DNA of 64,000 nt. Origin: CAIUSP01 sp964594365 (GTDB lineage: Bacteria; Actinomycetota; Thermoleophilia; Solirubrobacterales; 70-9). The DNA lies in NCBI GenBank assembly GCA_964594365.1, contig CAZQMB010000006.1:1-64000 (forward strand), read 5' to 3'. The translations under genes and the position numbers were made by a program. The notes below the pieces were generated by a model. That model was not told the DNA's origin. It ran no database searches and saw only the letters and a program-made list of their open reading frames with translations. Of the stretch, positions 42,111 to 51,196 are shown one piece after another (position 1 is the first letter of the stretch; every line of letters starts with the position of its first letter).

Positions 42111-43547
42111 TCAGCCGAGGCGTTCCAGGATCTTCTCTCGCGCAAGGCCGCCGTCGATCCGGCCCTGAGAGTTCTTCATAGCCGCGCCCACGATCCGACC
42201 TATCGCCTTCTCGTTCCCTGACCTGACCTGATCCGCTGCTTCGGGTTCACTCTCGATGGCAGCGTCGATCATCGCATCGATCTCGGAATCATCCGATATC
42301 TGGGCGAGACCCTCGCTCTCGACCAACCCGGCAGCCGTACCGCCCTCGGATGTGAGCTTTCCCAGAATCTGCTTTCCAGCCGAATGTGACACCTGCTTGC
42401 CCTCGACCATCGCAGCCAGGGCCGCGATCTCCCCTGGTTCGGCCTTCGAACGAGAGGGGTCCTCCCCCAGATCCTGCTCCCGCAGTGCGGCAACCAGATC
42501 CCCGGTCACCCAGTTGGCTATCGCCCTGGGCGTAGCTTCCGAGCCCGCACCGAGAGCGTCCTCGAAGAATCCTCCCAACTCGGGCTGGAAAGCCAAGCTC
42601 GAAGCCGTCGCTTCTGGCAGGTCGAGCTCGGTCAGGTACCGCTCCTTCCGGGCAGCGGGGAGCTCAGGCAGAGCCGCCCTGGCGGCATCGCGCATCTCCG
42701 CCGTCGGAACCACCGGGACCAGGTCCGGCTCGGGGAAGTACCGATAGTCGTGTGCGTACTCCTTGGACCTCATCGGAGTGAGGGAACCGTCGTCGGGATG
42801 GAAGTGCAGGGTCTCCTGCTCCACCTCCTGGCCGGACTCGATCAACTCCCTCTGACGCTGGATCTCCGCCTCGATTCCCCGTTCCAGGAACCGGAAGCTG
42901 TTCATGTTCTTCAGCTCCGTCTTGGTGCCGAGTTCATCTGACCCTGCAGGACGCAGGGAGACGTTGCCATCGACCCTGAGGCTCCCTTCCTCCATGTTGC
43001 AGTCGGAAACGCCGAGGCTCGCGAGAGTGGCCCGCAGCAATTGAGCCCACTCGCGCGCCTGGGCGGCAGAGCGGATGTCGGGCTCGGAGACGATCTCCAC
43101 GAGCGGTGTGCCGCCGCGGTTGAAGTCGACCACAGAAGCGCCCGATCCGTGGATCCTGCCGGACGCTCCCTTGTGAGAGAGCTTCGCGGCGTCCTCTTCG
43201 AGATGTGCACGATGCACGCGAACATCTCCGAGGCGGCCGTCGACCGCGATCGGATGGTCGTACTGGGAGATCTGGTAGCCCTTCGGCAGATCCGGATAGA
43301 AGTAGTTCTTCCGGTGGAAGGTGGACCGTTCGGCGATCTCACAGCCGAGGGCCTCACCGATCATCAGGGCGTACACGATCGCCTGCTCGTTCACGTTGGG
43401 GAGCACCCCAGGGTGCCCGAGGCAGACCGGACAGATGTGGCTGTTGGGCTCGTCACCGAAGGACAGCCTGCACCCACAGAACATCTTGGTCTCAGTGGCA
43501 AGCTGGACGTGGATCTCCAGACCGATCACGGGTTCCAGCGCTGTCAT
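42111..43547 (-). CDS. gatB: Asp-tRNA(Asn)/Glu-tRNA(Gln) amidotransferase subunit B
   Basis: This is the tRNA-binding and kinase subunit of GatCAB, which makes Gln-tRNA(Gln) and/or Asn-tRNA(Asn) by amidation. The 478-aa product has GLEIHVQL, the zinc site CGC...CPVC, YFYPDLPKGYQISQYD, and a C-terminal YqeY-like tail domain. It overlaps gatA by 4 nt. Its presence with gltX implies the indirect Gln-tRNA route. Confidence 0.97.
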   Translation of the reverse strand: MTALEPVIGLEIHVQLATETKMFCGCRLSFGDEPNSHICPVCLGHPGVLPNVNEQAIVYALMIGEALGCEIAERSTFHRKNYFYPDLPKGYQISQYDHPIAVDGRLGDVRVHRAHLEEDAAKLSHKGASGRIHGSGASVVDFNRGGTPLVEIVSEPDIRSAAQAREWAQLLRATLASLGVSDCNMEEGSLRVDGNVSLRPAGSDELGTKTELKNMNSFRFLERGIEAEIQRQRELIESGQEVEQETLHFHPDDGSLTPMRSKEYAHDYRYFPEPDLVPVVPTAEMRDAARAALPELPAARKERYLTELDLPEATASSLAFQPELGGFFEDALGAGSEATPRAIANWVTGDLVAALREQDLGEDPSRSKAEPGEIAALAAMVEGKQVSHSAGKQILGKLTSEGGTAAGLVESEGLAQISDDSEIDAMIDAAIESEPEAADQVRSGNEKAIGRIVGAAMKNSQGRIDGGLAREKILERLG

Positions 43548-45001
43548 GCGACTCCACCTTCCATCTGATCGAGTCTCTTGAATCCGATCGCGGACTCGAG
43601 CGCGTACGCGGCCTCGAGCAGGCCCTGCTCGCGGAACGCCGGTGCCGCGATCTGGAACCCCACTGGAAGCTCAGGCCCGCCCTCGGGTGGGGCGGCCAGT
43701 CCAGCTGGTAGGGAGATTGCGGGTATGCCTGCCAGCGACATCGGAACCGTGCAGAAATCCGAGAGATACATCGACAGGGGGTCCTGGGTACGGGCTCCGA
43801 GTGGAAAGGCCACCGTCGGCGAGGTCGGAGTCACCACGAAATCGACACCCTCGAAGGCCGCGGTGAAGTCTTCCGTGATGCGAGTCCTGACCTTCTGCGC
43901 CTGCGCGTAGTACGCGTCGTAGTACCCGGAGGAGAGGGCATAGGTACCGAGCATGATCCGCCGTTTCACCTCAGAGCCGAAGCCTTCCGAACGAGTCCGC
44001 TCGTACATCGAGACCAGGTCATCGGCATCCACCCTCATTCCGTACCTGACGCCGTCGTAGCGCGCGAGATTCGACGACGCTTCGGCTGGCGCGAGGACGT
44101 AGTAGGCCGAGATACCGTGAGCTGCATGCGGGAGAGTCACCTCGGTCACCTCTCCGCCCAGTTCCTCGACCTTGGAAAGCGTCCGCTCGAATACCTCGCG
44201 TACACCCGGCTCGATGCCGACGTCCTCGCCCACCAATTCGGTAGGTACCCCGAATCGCAACCCATCGAGATCGATGCTGGAAGGAAGTTCTATCGGCGCC
44301 TCCAACCCCACCGAGGTCGAATCCCGTCGATCCTGTCCCTGCATCGCCTCGAGCAGCAGGGCAGCGTCTGCGACGGTCCGGGTAAGCGGACCACACTGGT
44401 CCAGCGAGGAAGCGAACGCAATCATCCCGAAGCGCGAAATCGCCCCGTAGGTGGGCTTCAGTCCTACGATTCCGCAAAGCGCTGCAGGCTGACGAATCGA
44501 TCCACCGGTGTCGGTCCCGAGCGCGCACGGGGCGAGTCCACCCGCGACGGCAGCGGCGGAGCCGCCGGAGGAGCCTCCAGGCACACGAGTCCTGTCCCAA
44601 GGATTGGACACCTCCCCGTAGGCGGAGTTCTCGTTGGAAGAACCCATCGCGAACTCGTCCATGTTCGTCTTGCCGAGCAGTCCCGCACCTGCCTCGGTGA
44701 GCCTCTCCACAGCGGTCGCGGAGTAGGGCGGCCTGTAACCCTCGAGGATCCTCGATCCTGCCGTGGTCGGTATGCCCGATGTACAGAAGATGTCCTTGAT
44801 CGCAACCGGAAGACCCGAGAGGTGGCCAGTCCCCTCCTCGGCGCCACCTTCGACCCCTTTCCAGAGGAATGCGTTCAAGTCGTCACCTTCCATTGCCTCA
44901 GCCCAGGCCTCGATCGACTCGGCTGAGCTGAAAGAACCCGCTTCGACGCCTGCGACCAGCTCGACAGCCGAGAGTCGGCGTATCTCCTCGTGGTCAGGCA
45001 T
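43544..45001 (-). CDS. gatA: Asp-tRNA(Asn)/Glu-tRNA(Gln) amidotransferase subunit A
   Basis: This is the amidase-signature subunit that releases ammonia from glutamine. The 485-aa product has the Ser-cisSer-Lys triad: Lys in LPVAIKDIF and serines in PGGSSGGSAAAVAGG and TGGSIRQPAALCG. The start ATG overlaps the gatC stop by one base and the end overlaps gatB by 4 nt. Confidence 0.97.
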   Translation of the reverse strand: MPDHEEIRRLSAVELVAGVEAGSFSSAESIEAWAEAMEGDDLNAFLWKGVEGGAEEGTGHLSGLPVAIKDIFCTSGIPTTAGSRILEGYRPPYSATAVERLTEAGAGLLGKTNMDEFAMGSSNENSAYGEVSNPWDRTRVPGGSSGGSAAAVAGGLAPCALGTDTGGSIRQPAALCGIVGLKPTYGAISRFGMIAFASSLDQCGPLTRTVADAALLLEAMQGQDRRDSTSVGLEAPIELPSSIDLDGLRFGVPTELVGEDVGIEPGVREVFERTLSKVEELGGEVTEVTLPHAAHGISAYYVLAPAEASSNLARYDGVRYGMRVDADDLVSMYERTRSEGFGSEVKRRIMLGTYALSSGYYDAYYAQAQKVRTRITEDFTAAFEGVDFVVTPTSPTVAFPLGARTQDPLSMYLSDFCTVPMSLAGIPAISLPAGLAAPPEGGPELPVGFQIAAPAFREQGLLEAAYALESAIGFKRLDQMEGGVA

Positions 45002-45291
45002 CAGGCTTGGGGTGAGGGGACTTCGAAACCCGCCGCGTCTGCACCGCCTTCGGGCGCCGCTTCCAGCAGGAGCTCACGGGGCGGCGCCTCGACCGGGACA
45101 TCAGGTCGAAACCTGTTGGTCAGCTCGATCACATGTGTAGTCGGCTCGACTCCTTCCAGGTCGAGAGCCGAGATCTTCTCGACGTGCTCGAGGATTCCGG
45201 AGAGCTGCTCGGTGATCCGGGCCTCCTCCTCCTCGCTGAGGCTCAGCCGTGCGAGCCGAGCGACGTGCCTCACCTGTTCGCGATCGATCAC
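45001..45291 (-). CDS. gatC: Asp-tRNA(Asn)/Glu-tRNA(Gln) amidotransferase subunit C
   Basis: This small stabilising subunit wraps GatA. The 96-aa product begins MIDREQVRHVARLARLSLSEEE, the standard GatC helix, and ends in the loose region with LLEAAPEGG. It overlaps the upstream membrane-protein gene by 4 nt. Confidence 0.95.
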   Translation of the reverse strand: MIDREQVRHVARLARLSLSEEEEARITEQLSGILEHVEKISALDLEGVEPTTHVIELTNRFRPDVPVEAPPRELLLEAAPEGGADAAGFEVPSPQA

Positions 45292-45716
45292 CGCGCAGAT
45301 GATAGGCGCGCTGGCGTCCCGCCACCCATCGCCGCGAACGAGAGGATGAGGATCGCTGCCTGAAGGCCTAGACCCAGCCAGATTCCGATCTCACGCACCG
45401 CATCCTGACCGGGCGGATCGATCACCCGCCAACAGAGCAGCAGCGTCCCGACGAATGCGATGTTGGCGCTGACGGTTGCGATCGCGACTCCGAGCCCACG
45501 GGCCTCCCAGAACAGAGCAGCCGGACCTACTGCGATCGCCACGACAGCCGAGATGGCAACGACCACATCCACGAAGCCGAATGAACTCCACATGTCCGTC
45601 GGACGGCCGGCAAACACGAACCACTCCGAGAGGAAAGAGACGAGCAGCAGCGCGATGCCGAGCGCGGACACGAGCAGGCCGCATCTCCTAGCGGTGGAGG
45701 CGGTCATCCCCCGCAC
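45288..45716 (-). CDS. Four-helix membrane protein upstream of gatC
   Basis: The 142-aa hydrophobic protein has four predicted membrane segments (about 13-33, 48-70, 76-95, 112-132). I recognise no family. It overlaps gatC by 4 nt (ATGA), so it is translated with the amidotransferase operon. The start is GTG 45716 or, more likely, ATG 45707. Layout and size resemble the next upstream protein, so the two may be distant paralogues. Confidence 0.75.
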   Translation of the reverse strand: MRGMTASTARRCGLLVSALGIALLLVSFLSEWFVFAGRPTDMWSSFGFVDVVVAISAVVAIAVGPAALFWEARGLGVAIATVSANIAFVGTLLLCWRVIDPPGQDAVREIGIWLGLGLQAAILILSFAAMGGGTPARLSSAR

Positions 45717-45747
45717 CGAAAAGAGGCCACCACTGTCGAGGCGGTGA

Positions 45748-46182
45748 TCAGTAGGTGTCGTCCCAGCCGCGGGCCTGGTCTTCGGCGTTACAACGAAGAC
45801 CGCCTACCAGAACCACTGCCGTGGCGATCAGGGCGAAGAAGATCCCGACCATCCGACCCCCACCTGCCGGGAAGTCGAAGACGAGTCGCCACAGGAGCAG
45901 GAAGAATCCGATGCCGCCGAGCAGCGCTGCGGCTCCTCCCGTCGAGACGCCTGGGATCAGTACCCCCCGGCCGACGCCGAAAGTGCAGGCGAGAGCGATA
46001 CCGACCGTGATCAGGAGGTAGAGATCAAGGGTGCTCTCCCAGGAGAGGCCGCTCTGGTTGCCGAAGTCGGCCCCGTAGTTGGCCCCCGAGAGGGCATACC
46101 AGGGCAGGAACAACGAGATGAAGAGCAGCGCACCGCCTGCTCCGACTATTCGCTGTCCAGTGGTGAAGCGACTGAGATCCAT
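45748..46182 (-). CDS. Four-helix membrane protein, first gene of the gat unit
   Basis: The 144-aa product begins MDLSRFTTGQRIVGAGGALLF and has four hydrophobic segments, the first ending in FLPWY. Proteins of this type are common and uncharacterised in Actinobacteria; the function is unknown. A GAGGTAAGG ribosome-binding site precedes the ATG. It lies 31 nt upstream of the other four-helix protein. Confidence 0.78.
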   Translation of the reverse strand: MDLSRFTTGQRIVGAGGALLFISLFLPWYALSGANYGADFGNQSGLSWESTLDLYLLITVGIALACTFGVGRGVLIPGVSTGGAAALLGGIGFFLLLWRLVFDFPAGGGRMVGIFFALIATAVVLVGGLRCNAEDQARGWDDTY

Positions 46183-46242
46183 CCTTACCTCTCGTTCTTG
46201 CTTGACCCGCGCCTTGCTCAGGCACGGACACAGACGAGGCCA

Positions 46243-46248
46243 ATCCTA
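46243..46248 (-). promoter_or_regulatory. Candidate -10 box TAGGAT for the membrane-protein/gat operon
   Basis: It lies in the 112-nt gap after folD, about 60 nt before the first ATG. Unlike most units here, this one would have a normal leader with a Shine-Dalgarno. Confidence 0.4.
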
Positions 46249-46294
46249 ACGACGGTTTCGGTCACCGTGCGAACGGATCGCTGCAGACCTCGAA

Positions 46295-47149
46295 TCACGC
46301 CTGAGCGGTCGCGGATGCAGCGTCGACCGTGTTCGAGAGCAGCATCGCGATCGTCATCGGACCCACACCACCGGGAACCGGTGTGATCAAGCCCGCTACC
46401 TCGCGGACCCCGTCGAAGTCGACATCACCTACGAGACCGTCGTCGGTCCGGTTCGTACCCACGTCGATCACGGCAGCCCCCTGGGACACCATCCCGGCAT
46501 CTATCAGCCTGGGCTGACCCGCAGCCGCAATCAGGATCTCGGCCTCACGACATATCGAGGCGAGATCGACGGTCCTGCTGTGAGCCATGGTGACCGTCGC
46601 ATCCGCAGCCAGCAACAGGGCGGCCACCGGTCTGCCGACCAGAGTCGATCGCCCGACGACTACCGCACGCTTGCCTCGGGGCTCGATGCCCTCGCTCCGG
46701 AGCAGTTCCATGACTCCCCGTGGAGTGCACGGGACCAGACCGGGCGCTCCGGTCGCGAGCAGGCCGGCGCTGTAGGGGGTCAGCCCATCCACGTCCTTCC
46801 CCGGTGCGATGGTCGCTATCAGCGGCTCGGTCTCGAGATGCGCAGGTAGAGGGAGCTGCAGGAGGATTCCGTCGACCTCTGAGTCCGAGTTGAGCTGGCC
46901 GATGAGTTCCGCCAGATCCTCCTGAGACACATCTCCTCCCGGCTCGTGGTGGAACGAGGCGATCCCGACCTCCTCGCACGCCTCATGCTTACGGGCGACG
47001 TAGATCGAGGAGGCAGGGTCGTCCCCTACGAGGATCGTGGCGAGCCCGGGCTTCCGACCCAGCTCCACTCGGAGCATCTCCGCTCGTTCGGAGACCTCTC
47101 CCCTGATTCGAGCGGCGACCGCCTTGCCGTCGATGACCTTCGCGGCCAT
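46295..47149 (-). CDS. folD: Methylenetetrahydrofolate dehydrogenase/cyclohydrolase
   Basis: This bifunctional enzyme interconverts 5,10-methylene- and 10-formyl-tetrahydrofolate. The 284-aa product has the catalytic Lys in YVARKHEACEEVGI, QLPLPAHL, the KDVDGLTP motif, GRSTLVGRPVA and PVPGGVGPMTIAMLL. Its ATG overlaps the pcrA stop as TGATG. It could process methylene-folate formed by the flavoprotein at 39602. Confidence 0.97.
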   Translation of the reverse strand: MAAKVIDGKAVAARIRGEVSERAEMLRVELGRKPGLATILVGDDPASSIYVARKHEACEEVGIASFHHEPGGDVSQEDLAELIGQLNSDSEVDGILLQLPLPAHLETEPLIATIAPGKDVDGLTPYSAGLLATGAPGLVPCTPRGVMELLRSEGIEPRGKRAVVVGRSTLVGRPVAALLLAADATVTMAHSRTVDLASICREAEILIAAAGQPRLIDAGMVSQGAAVIDVGTNRTDDGLVGDVDFDGVREVAGLITPVPGGVGPMTIAMLLSNTVDAASATAQA

Positions 47150-49371
47150 CAGCTCGCCCGCGCGAGACTCATCGGTGCGTAATCTGCCATCAGCTTCCGC
47201 TCGGCGCCCTCGCCAGCGAACCTGACCGTCACCACTCCGCCCGGCTCGACCCCGGTGATCACCCCTTCGCCGAAACTCTCGTGAACCACGTCGTCCCCGA
47301 TCGTGAAGTTCGGGACGTCCGCGAGCGGCTGCGGACGCGATTGGGGCTCAGACGTCCATCCGCCGAAGGCGCCGGCGGCAGATCGTGAGCGCTCGCCTTC
47401 GACTTCGATCAGTTGCTCTGGCAGTTCGTCGAGGAACCGCGACGGGACGGTGGGGTCTGGCCTGCCCCCGTACATCCGACGCGTGCGGGCGTTGGTCATC
47501 CAGAGACTGCGGCGCGCCCGGGTGATCCCCACGTAGCAGAGGCGGCGCTCTTCGCCCTCAGACCCCTCCTCGAGTGCCCTGCTGTGCGGAAAGGTGCCCT
47601 CTTCGCAGCCGATCACGAACGCCGCCTGGTACTCGAGCCCCTTCGCGTTGTGAAGAGTCATCAGGGTGACCTTCCCCTCGTCTTCGTTCAGTCCGTCCTG
47701 ATCGGTGTAGAGAGAGACCTCCTGGAGGAACTCCTCCAGGGCGGTGGTCGCGCTCCCCTCCTCGGACTTGCGGTTCGCGTCGAACTCCCGAGCCACCCCG
47801 ATCAGCTCCTCCAGGTTCTCGACCCGGCCCTCGGCCTCGACAGTCCTCTCCGCTCTCAACGTCTCGAGATAATCGGTGCGACCGAGCACATCCTCCAGAA
47901 GATCGGCGACGGGCCTGTCCTCGACTCCCTCGCGAAGTTCTTCGAGCATCTCGGTGAACCTCCCCAGAGACCGAACGGCCGCCGCCCCCAGGCCGGGGAC
48001 CTCGGGCGCGTCACATGCGACATCCCAGATGGTCCGACCGGTGGTGTTCGAGTATGCGAGGAGTCTGGCCTGGGAAGTCTGTCCGATCCCCCGCTTGGGA
48101 GAGTTCACCACCCGGCTGAAAGCCATCTGGTCTGCGGGGTTGTTCAGGAGAGTGAGATAGCCGATTGCATCCTTGATCTCGGAACGCTCGTAGAACTTCG
48201 TGCCGCCTACCACCTGGTAGGGCATCTCGTAGCGGACCAGGACGTCTTCCAGGACGCGACTCTGCGCGTTGACGCGATAGAAGACGGCGATCTCTTCTCG
48301 CGGAACTCCGGACTCGACCAGGGATTCGATCTCACCCGCGACGTAGCGTGCCTCTGCGTGCTCATCATCGAGGGTCACGACCTTGATCGGGTCACCATCC
48401 GGCGCCTCGCTCCACAAGACCTTCTCCAGGTTCTCCGGGTTGTTGGCGATCACCGCATTGGCTGCGCCGAGGATGTTCTGGGTCGAGCGATAGTTCTGCT
48501 CGAGCTTCACCACCGCTGCTCCCGGAAAATCACGCTCGAACTCGAGGATGTTCCGGACGTCGGATCCACGGAACCCGTAGATAGCCTGGGAGTCGTCGCC
48601 GACCACGGTGATGTTCCCGCTCTCGGATGCCAACAGCTGCAGCAGTCGATATTGGGCGCGGTTGGTGTCCTGATACTCGTCGACCAGAATCCATCTGAAC
48701 TTCTGCCGATAACGCGCAAGCACCTCCGGATCCCGCTCCAGTACCGAGACCGCGTTGACCAGCAGGTCGTCGAAGTCCATCGCATTCGCCTCGAGCATCC
48801 GATCGCGGTACTGAGCGTAGGCCTGCGCAACGAGTTCCTCGAATGGAGAGTCGGCCTCCCGGGCGTACTCGGACGGACCGATCAGCGAATTCTTCGCGTC
48901 CGATATCCGCGCCTTGATCGCCCTGGGTGGATATCGCTTGGTGTCCACCTCCATCGCGTCGAGCACACGCTTGATCATCCTCCGGGCATCGGCCTCGTCG
49001 TAGATCGTGTAGCTCGACTTGTAGCCGAGCCGCTCCGCTTCGACCCTCAACAGCCTGGCGCACGCAGCGTGGAAGGTCATCACCCACATCCTCCTCTCGA
49101 CCGCACCGACCATCGCTCCCACCCGGTCACGCATCTCCTGGGCCGCTTTGTTGGTGAAGGTGATCGCGAGGATCTCATCGGGCCGAGCCCTACCCGTCGC
49201 GAGCAGCCACGCTATCCGGTGAGTCAACGCGCGCGTCTTGCCTGAACCAGCGCCTGCGAGCACGAGGAGTGGACCCTCCCCGTAGGAAACGGCCTCTTGC
49301 TGGGGGGCATTCAGCCCCTCGAGCAGTGCCTCCGCACTCGCGACCGGAGACTTTGTGCCGAAATCGTTCAC
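47149..49371 (-). CDS. pcrA: UvrD/PcrA-type DNA helicase
   Basis: This superfamily 1A 3'-5' helicase acts in repair and in clearing the replication path. The 740-aa product has Walker A GAGSGKTRAL, motif Ia ITFTNKAAQEMRDRV, DEYQDTN, QNYRST, LMTLHNAKGLEY and VGITRARR. A C-terminal PcrA Tudor-like segment (GDDVVHESFGEGVI) supports PcrA. The GTG at 49371 is 6 nt after TATTCT. Confidence 0.95.
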   Translation of the reverse strand: MNDFGTKSPVASAEALLEGLNAPQQEAVSYGEGPLLVLAGAGSGKTRALTHRIAWLLATGRARPDEILAITFTNKAAQEMRDRVGAMVGAVERRMWVMTFHAACARLLRVEAERLGYKSSYTIYDEADARRMIKRVLDAMEVDTKRYPPRAIKARISDAKNSLIGPSEYAREADSPFEELVAQAYAQYRDRMLEANAMDFDDLLVNAVSVLERDPEVLARYRQKFRWILVDEYQDTNRAQYRLLQLLASESGNITVVGDDSQAIYGFRGSDVRNILEFERDFPGAAVVKLEQNYRSTQNILGAANAVIANNPENLEKVLWSEAPDGDPIKVVTLDDEHAEARYVAGEIESLVESGVPREEIAVFYRVNAQSRVLEDVLVRYEMPYQVVGGTKFYERSEIKDAIGYLTLLNNPADQMAFSRVVNSPKRGIGQTSQARLLAYSNTTGRTIWDVACDAPEVPGLGAAAVRSLGRFTEMLEELREGVEDRPVADLLEDVLGRTDYLETLRAERTVEAEGRVENLEELIGVAREFDANRKSEEGSATTALEEFLQEVSLYTDQDGLNEDEGKVTLMTLHNAKGLEYQAAFVIGCEEGTFPHSRALEEGSEGEERRLCYVGITRARRSLWMTNARTRRMYGGRPDPTVPSRFLDELPEQLIEVEGERSRSAAGAFGGWTSEPQSRPQPLADVPNFTIGDDVVHESFGEGVITGVEPGGVVTVRFAGEGAERKLMADYAPMSLARAS

Positions 49372-49377
49372 CCGGCG

Positions 49378-49383
49378 AGAATA
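49378..49383 (-). promoter_or_regulatory. -10 box TATTCT for leaderless pcrA
   Basis: TATTCT ends 6 nt before the pcrA GTG start. Confidence 0.5.
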
Positions 49384-49418
49384 ACCACGCCTCCGGTTGC
49401 CGGTCCGATCCGCCTCTT

Positions 49419-50159
49419 TCAGCTCTCGACGGAGCCGCGACCGCTGCGCGGGTGAAGCCGTGTGACCGTTGCGGATCGCTCACCCTCATCGATCAGACGG
49501 TCCAATCGGAATTCGAGCGCCGCGATCCGATCTCCCATCTCACGAAGGGCGTCGGCGACCGGGTCCGGGAGGTCGGCCCAGTCGACGCCCACCGCATCAT
49601 CGAGCCGTCCGCCTTCGGTCTGGACCACGCGCCCGGGGTTGCCCACGATCGTGGTGTGTGCCGGGACGTCATCGATCACTACCGCATTCGCCCCGACCTT
49701 CGATGAGGAACCGATCTCGATTGGGCCGAGCAGTTTCGCGCCCGACCCGATCGTCACGTCATCACCGATCGTGGGGTGCCGCTTCCCTCTGGCGAAACCG
49801 GTGCCCCCCAGCGTGACCCCCTGGTAAACCGTGACCCGGTCGCCGATCTCGACGGTCTCGCCGATGACCACCCCCGCTCCGTGGTCGACGAAGAACTCGT
49901 TCCCGATCACCGCAGCGGGATGGATCTCGATCCCTGTGGTGGCACGGGAGAGGTATGCCAGCGTTCGCGGTGCCACCGGGACCCCGTCCTGCCACAACCC
50001 GTGCGCGATGCGATGGGCGAGAACGGCCTGCACTCCGGGCCAGGCGAGCAGGATCCCCAGCGACCCAACGCCACGGGCAGCCGGGTCCCGGTCGCGGGCA
50101 GCAGCGAGGTCCGAACCGATCGCGTCGATCACCTGCCTCAATTTCGAAAGACCGAGCAC
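49419..50159 (-). CDS. cysE: Serine O-acetyltransferase
   Basis: It makes O-acetylserine for cysteine synthesis. The 246-aa product has an N-terminal helical region (RDPAARG...LAWPGVQAVLAHRIAHGLW) and a left-handed beta-helix with hexapeptide repeats and the catalytic GTG motif near VDHGAGVVIGE and LGGTG. The GTG at 50159, 7 nt after the cysK stop, is preferred; the longer open frame runs inside cysK and lacks homology. The C-terminal tail after the hexapeptide repeats is long and Asp/Arg-rich. Confidence 0.94.
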   Translation of the reverse strand: MLGLSKLRQVIDAIGSDLAAARDRDPAARGVGSLGILLAWPGVQAVLAHRIAHGLWQDGVPVAPRTLAYLSRATTGIEIHPAAVIGNEFFVDHGAGVVIGETVEIGDRVTVYQGVTLGGTGFARGKRHPTIGDDVTIGSGAKLLGPIEIGSSSKVGANAVVIDDVPAHTTIVGNPGRVVQTEGGRLDDAVGVDWADLPDPVADALREMGDRIAALEFRLDRLIDEGERSATVTRLHPRSGRGSVES

Positions 50160-50166
50160 GTGCAGA

Positions 50167-51129
50167 TCAACCCTCGGGAGGGAAGAAGGGAAGTGACATG
50201 TATCTCTCCCCCGTATCGCAGGCGATGGTGACGACGCGTCTGCCGGCGAACTCGGGACGAGCCGCAAGTTCCATCGCCGCATGCAGCGACGCCCCTGCCG
50301 AGATGCCGATCAACAGCCCTTCACGGCGGGCCGACTCGCGGGCCGCGCCTATCGCGTCCTCGTCGGTCACGGTGATGATTTCGTCGATCACGCTCCTGTC
50401 GAGGATGTCAGGCACGAATCCCGCACCTATGCCCTGTATCCGATGGGGCCCAGGTTCGCCGCCGGAGAGCACTGGTGATCCAGCCGGCTCGACTGCGACT
50501 ACCTTCACGTCCGGGTTCCGCTCCTTGAGCACCTGGCCGACTCCTGTGATGGTACCCCCGGTACCTACGCCCGTGACGAACACATCGACCTCTCCGTCGA
50601 GATCTCGCCAAATCTCCTCTGCGGTCGTCCTGCGGTGGATCTCCGGGTTCGCGGGATTGGAGAACTGCTGTGGCATGTAAGCGTCCTCAGATGATTCGAT
50701 CTCCCTGGCGAGGGAAACGGCCTCGTCCATCCCTCCCATGGAGGGCGTCTCGTGGACCTCTGCGCCCAGCGTTCGCAACAGAGCCTGCCGCTCCCTGCCC
50801 ATTCCCTCTGGGAGCGTGAGGATGAGCCGGTGGCCACGGGACGCGCATACGACAGCGAGCGCCACCCCCGTATTGCCGCTGGTCGGTTCGACGATCGTCG
50901 CCCCGGTCTCCGGAATCAGGCCGTCGCGCTCGGCCGCATCGATCATGGCCACGCCGATCCGATCCTTGATCGACCCACCGGGATTGAAGAACTCGAGCTT
51001 GGTGACGATCTCTGCGCCCCCTTCGGGCCTGAGGTTCCTCAGCTCGACCATGGGTGTCTCACCCACGGTTGCCGCGGACTCAGAGGCGGTGCGCAGGGAG
51101 TCGAGTCGCTTACGGGTCTCGGCCATCAC
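50167..51129 (-). CDS. cysK: Cysteine synthase (O-acetylserine sulfhydrylase)
   Basis: This PLP enzyme makes cysteine from O-acetylserine and sulfide. The 320-aa product has the cofactor lysine in NPGGSIKDRIG, PTSGNTGVALA, GTGGTITGVG and GISAGAS. The GTG at 51129 is 6 nt after TAGCGT; an in-frame ATG follows at 51126. It is transcribed with cysE, and an Rrf2-family regulator gene lies directly upstream. Confidence 0.95.
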   Translation of the reverse strand: MMAETRKRLDSLRTASESAATVGETPMVELRNLRPEGGAEIVTKLEFFNPGGSIKDRIGVAMIDAAERDGLIPETGATIVEPTSGNTGVALAVVCASRGHRLILTLPEGMGRERQALLRTLGAEVHETPSMGGMDEAVSLAREIESSEDAYMPQQFSNPANPEIHRRTTAEEIWRDLDGEVDVFVTGVGTGGTITGVGQVLKERNPDVKVVAVEPAGSPVLSGGEPGPHRIQGIGAGFVPDILDRSVIDEIITVTDEDAIGAARESARREGLLIGISAGASLHAAMELAARPEFAGRRVVTIACDTGERYMSLPFFPPEG

Positions 51130-51135
51130 GCGATT

Positions 51136-51141
51136 ACGCTA
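51136..51141 (-). promoter_or_regulatory. -10 box TAGCGT for leaderless cysK
   Basis: TAGCGT ends 6 nt before the cysK GTG. It lies in the 67-nt space downstream of the Rrf2 regulator gene, a likely site for that regulator. Confidence 0.5.
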
Positions 51142-51196
51142 CCCGACGGAGATGGACCGCCCCGCACAGGCCTGCCCGGCAAAAGGGTTTACGACC

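Noticed and set aside
47413..49245. A 610-codon open frame antisense to pcrA
   Set aside because: It mirrors the helicase codon pattern and has no domain features; helicase motifs are intact on the other strand.
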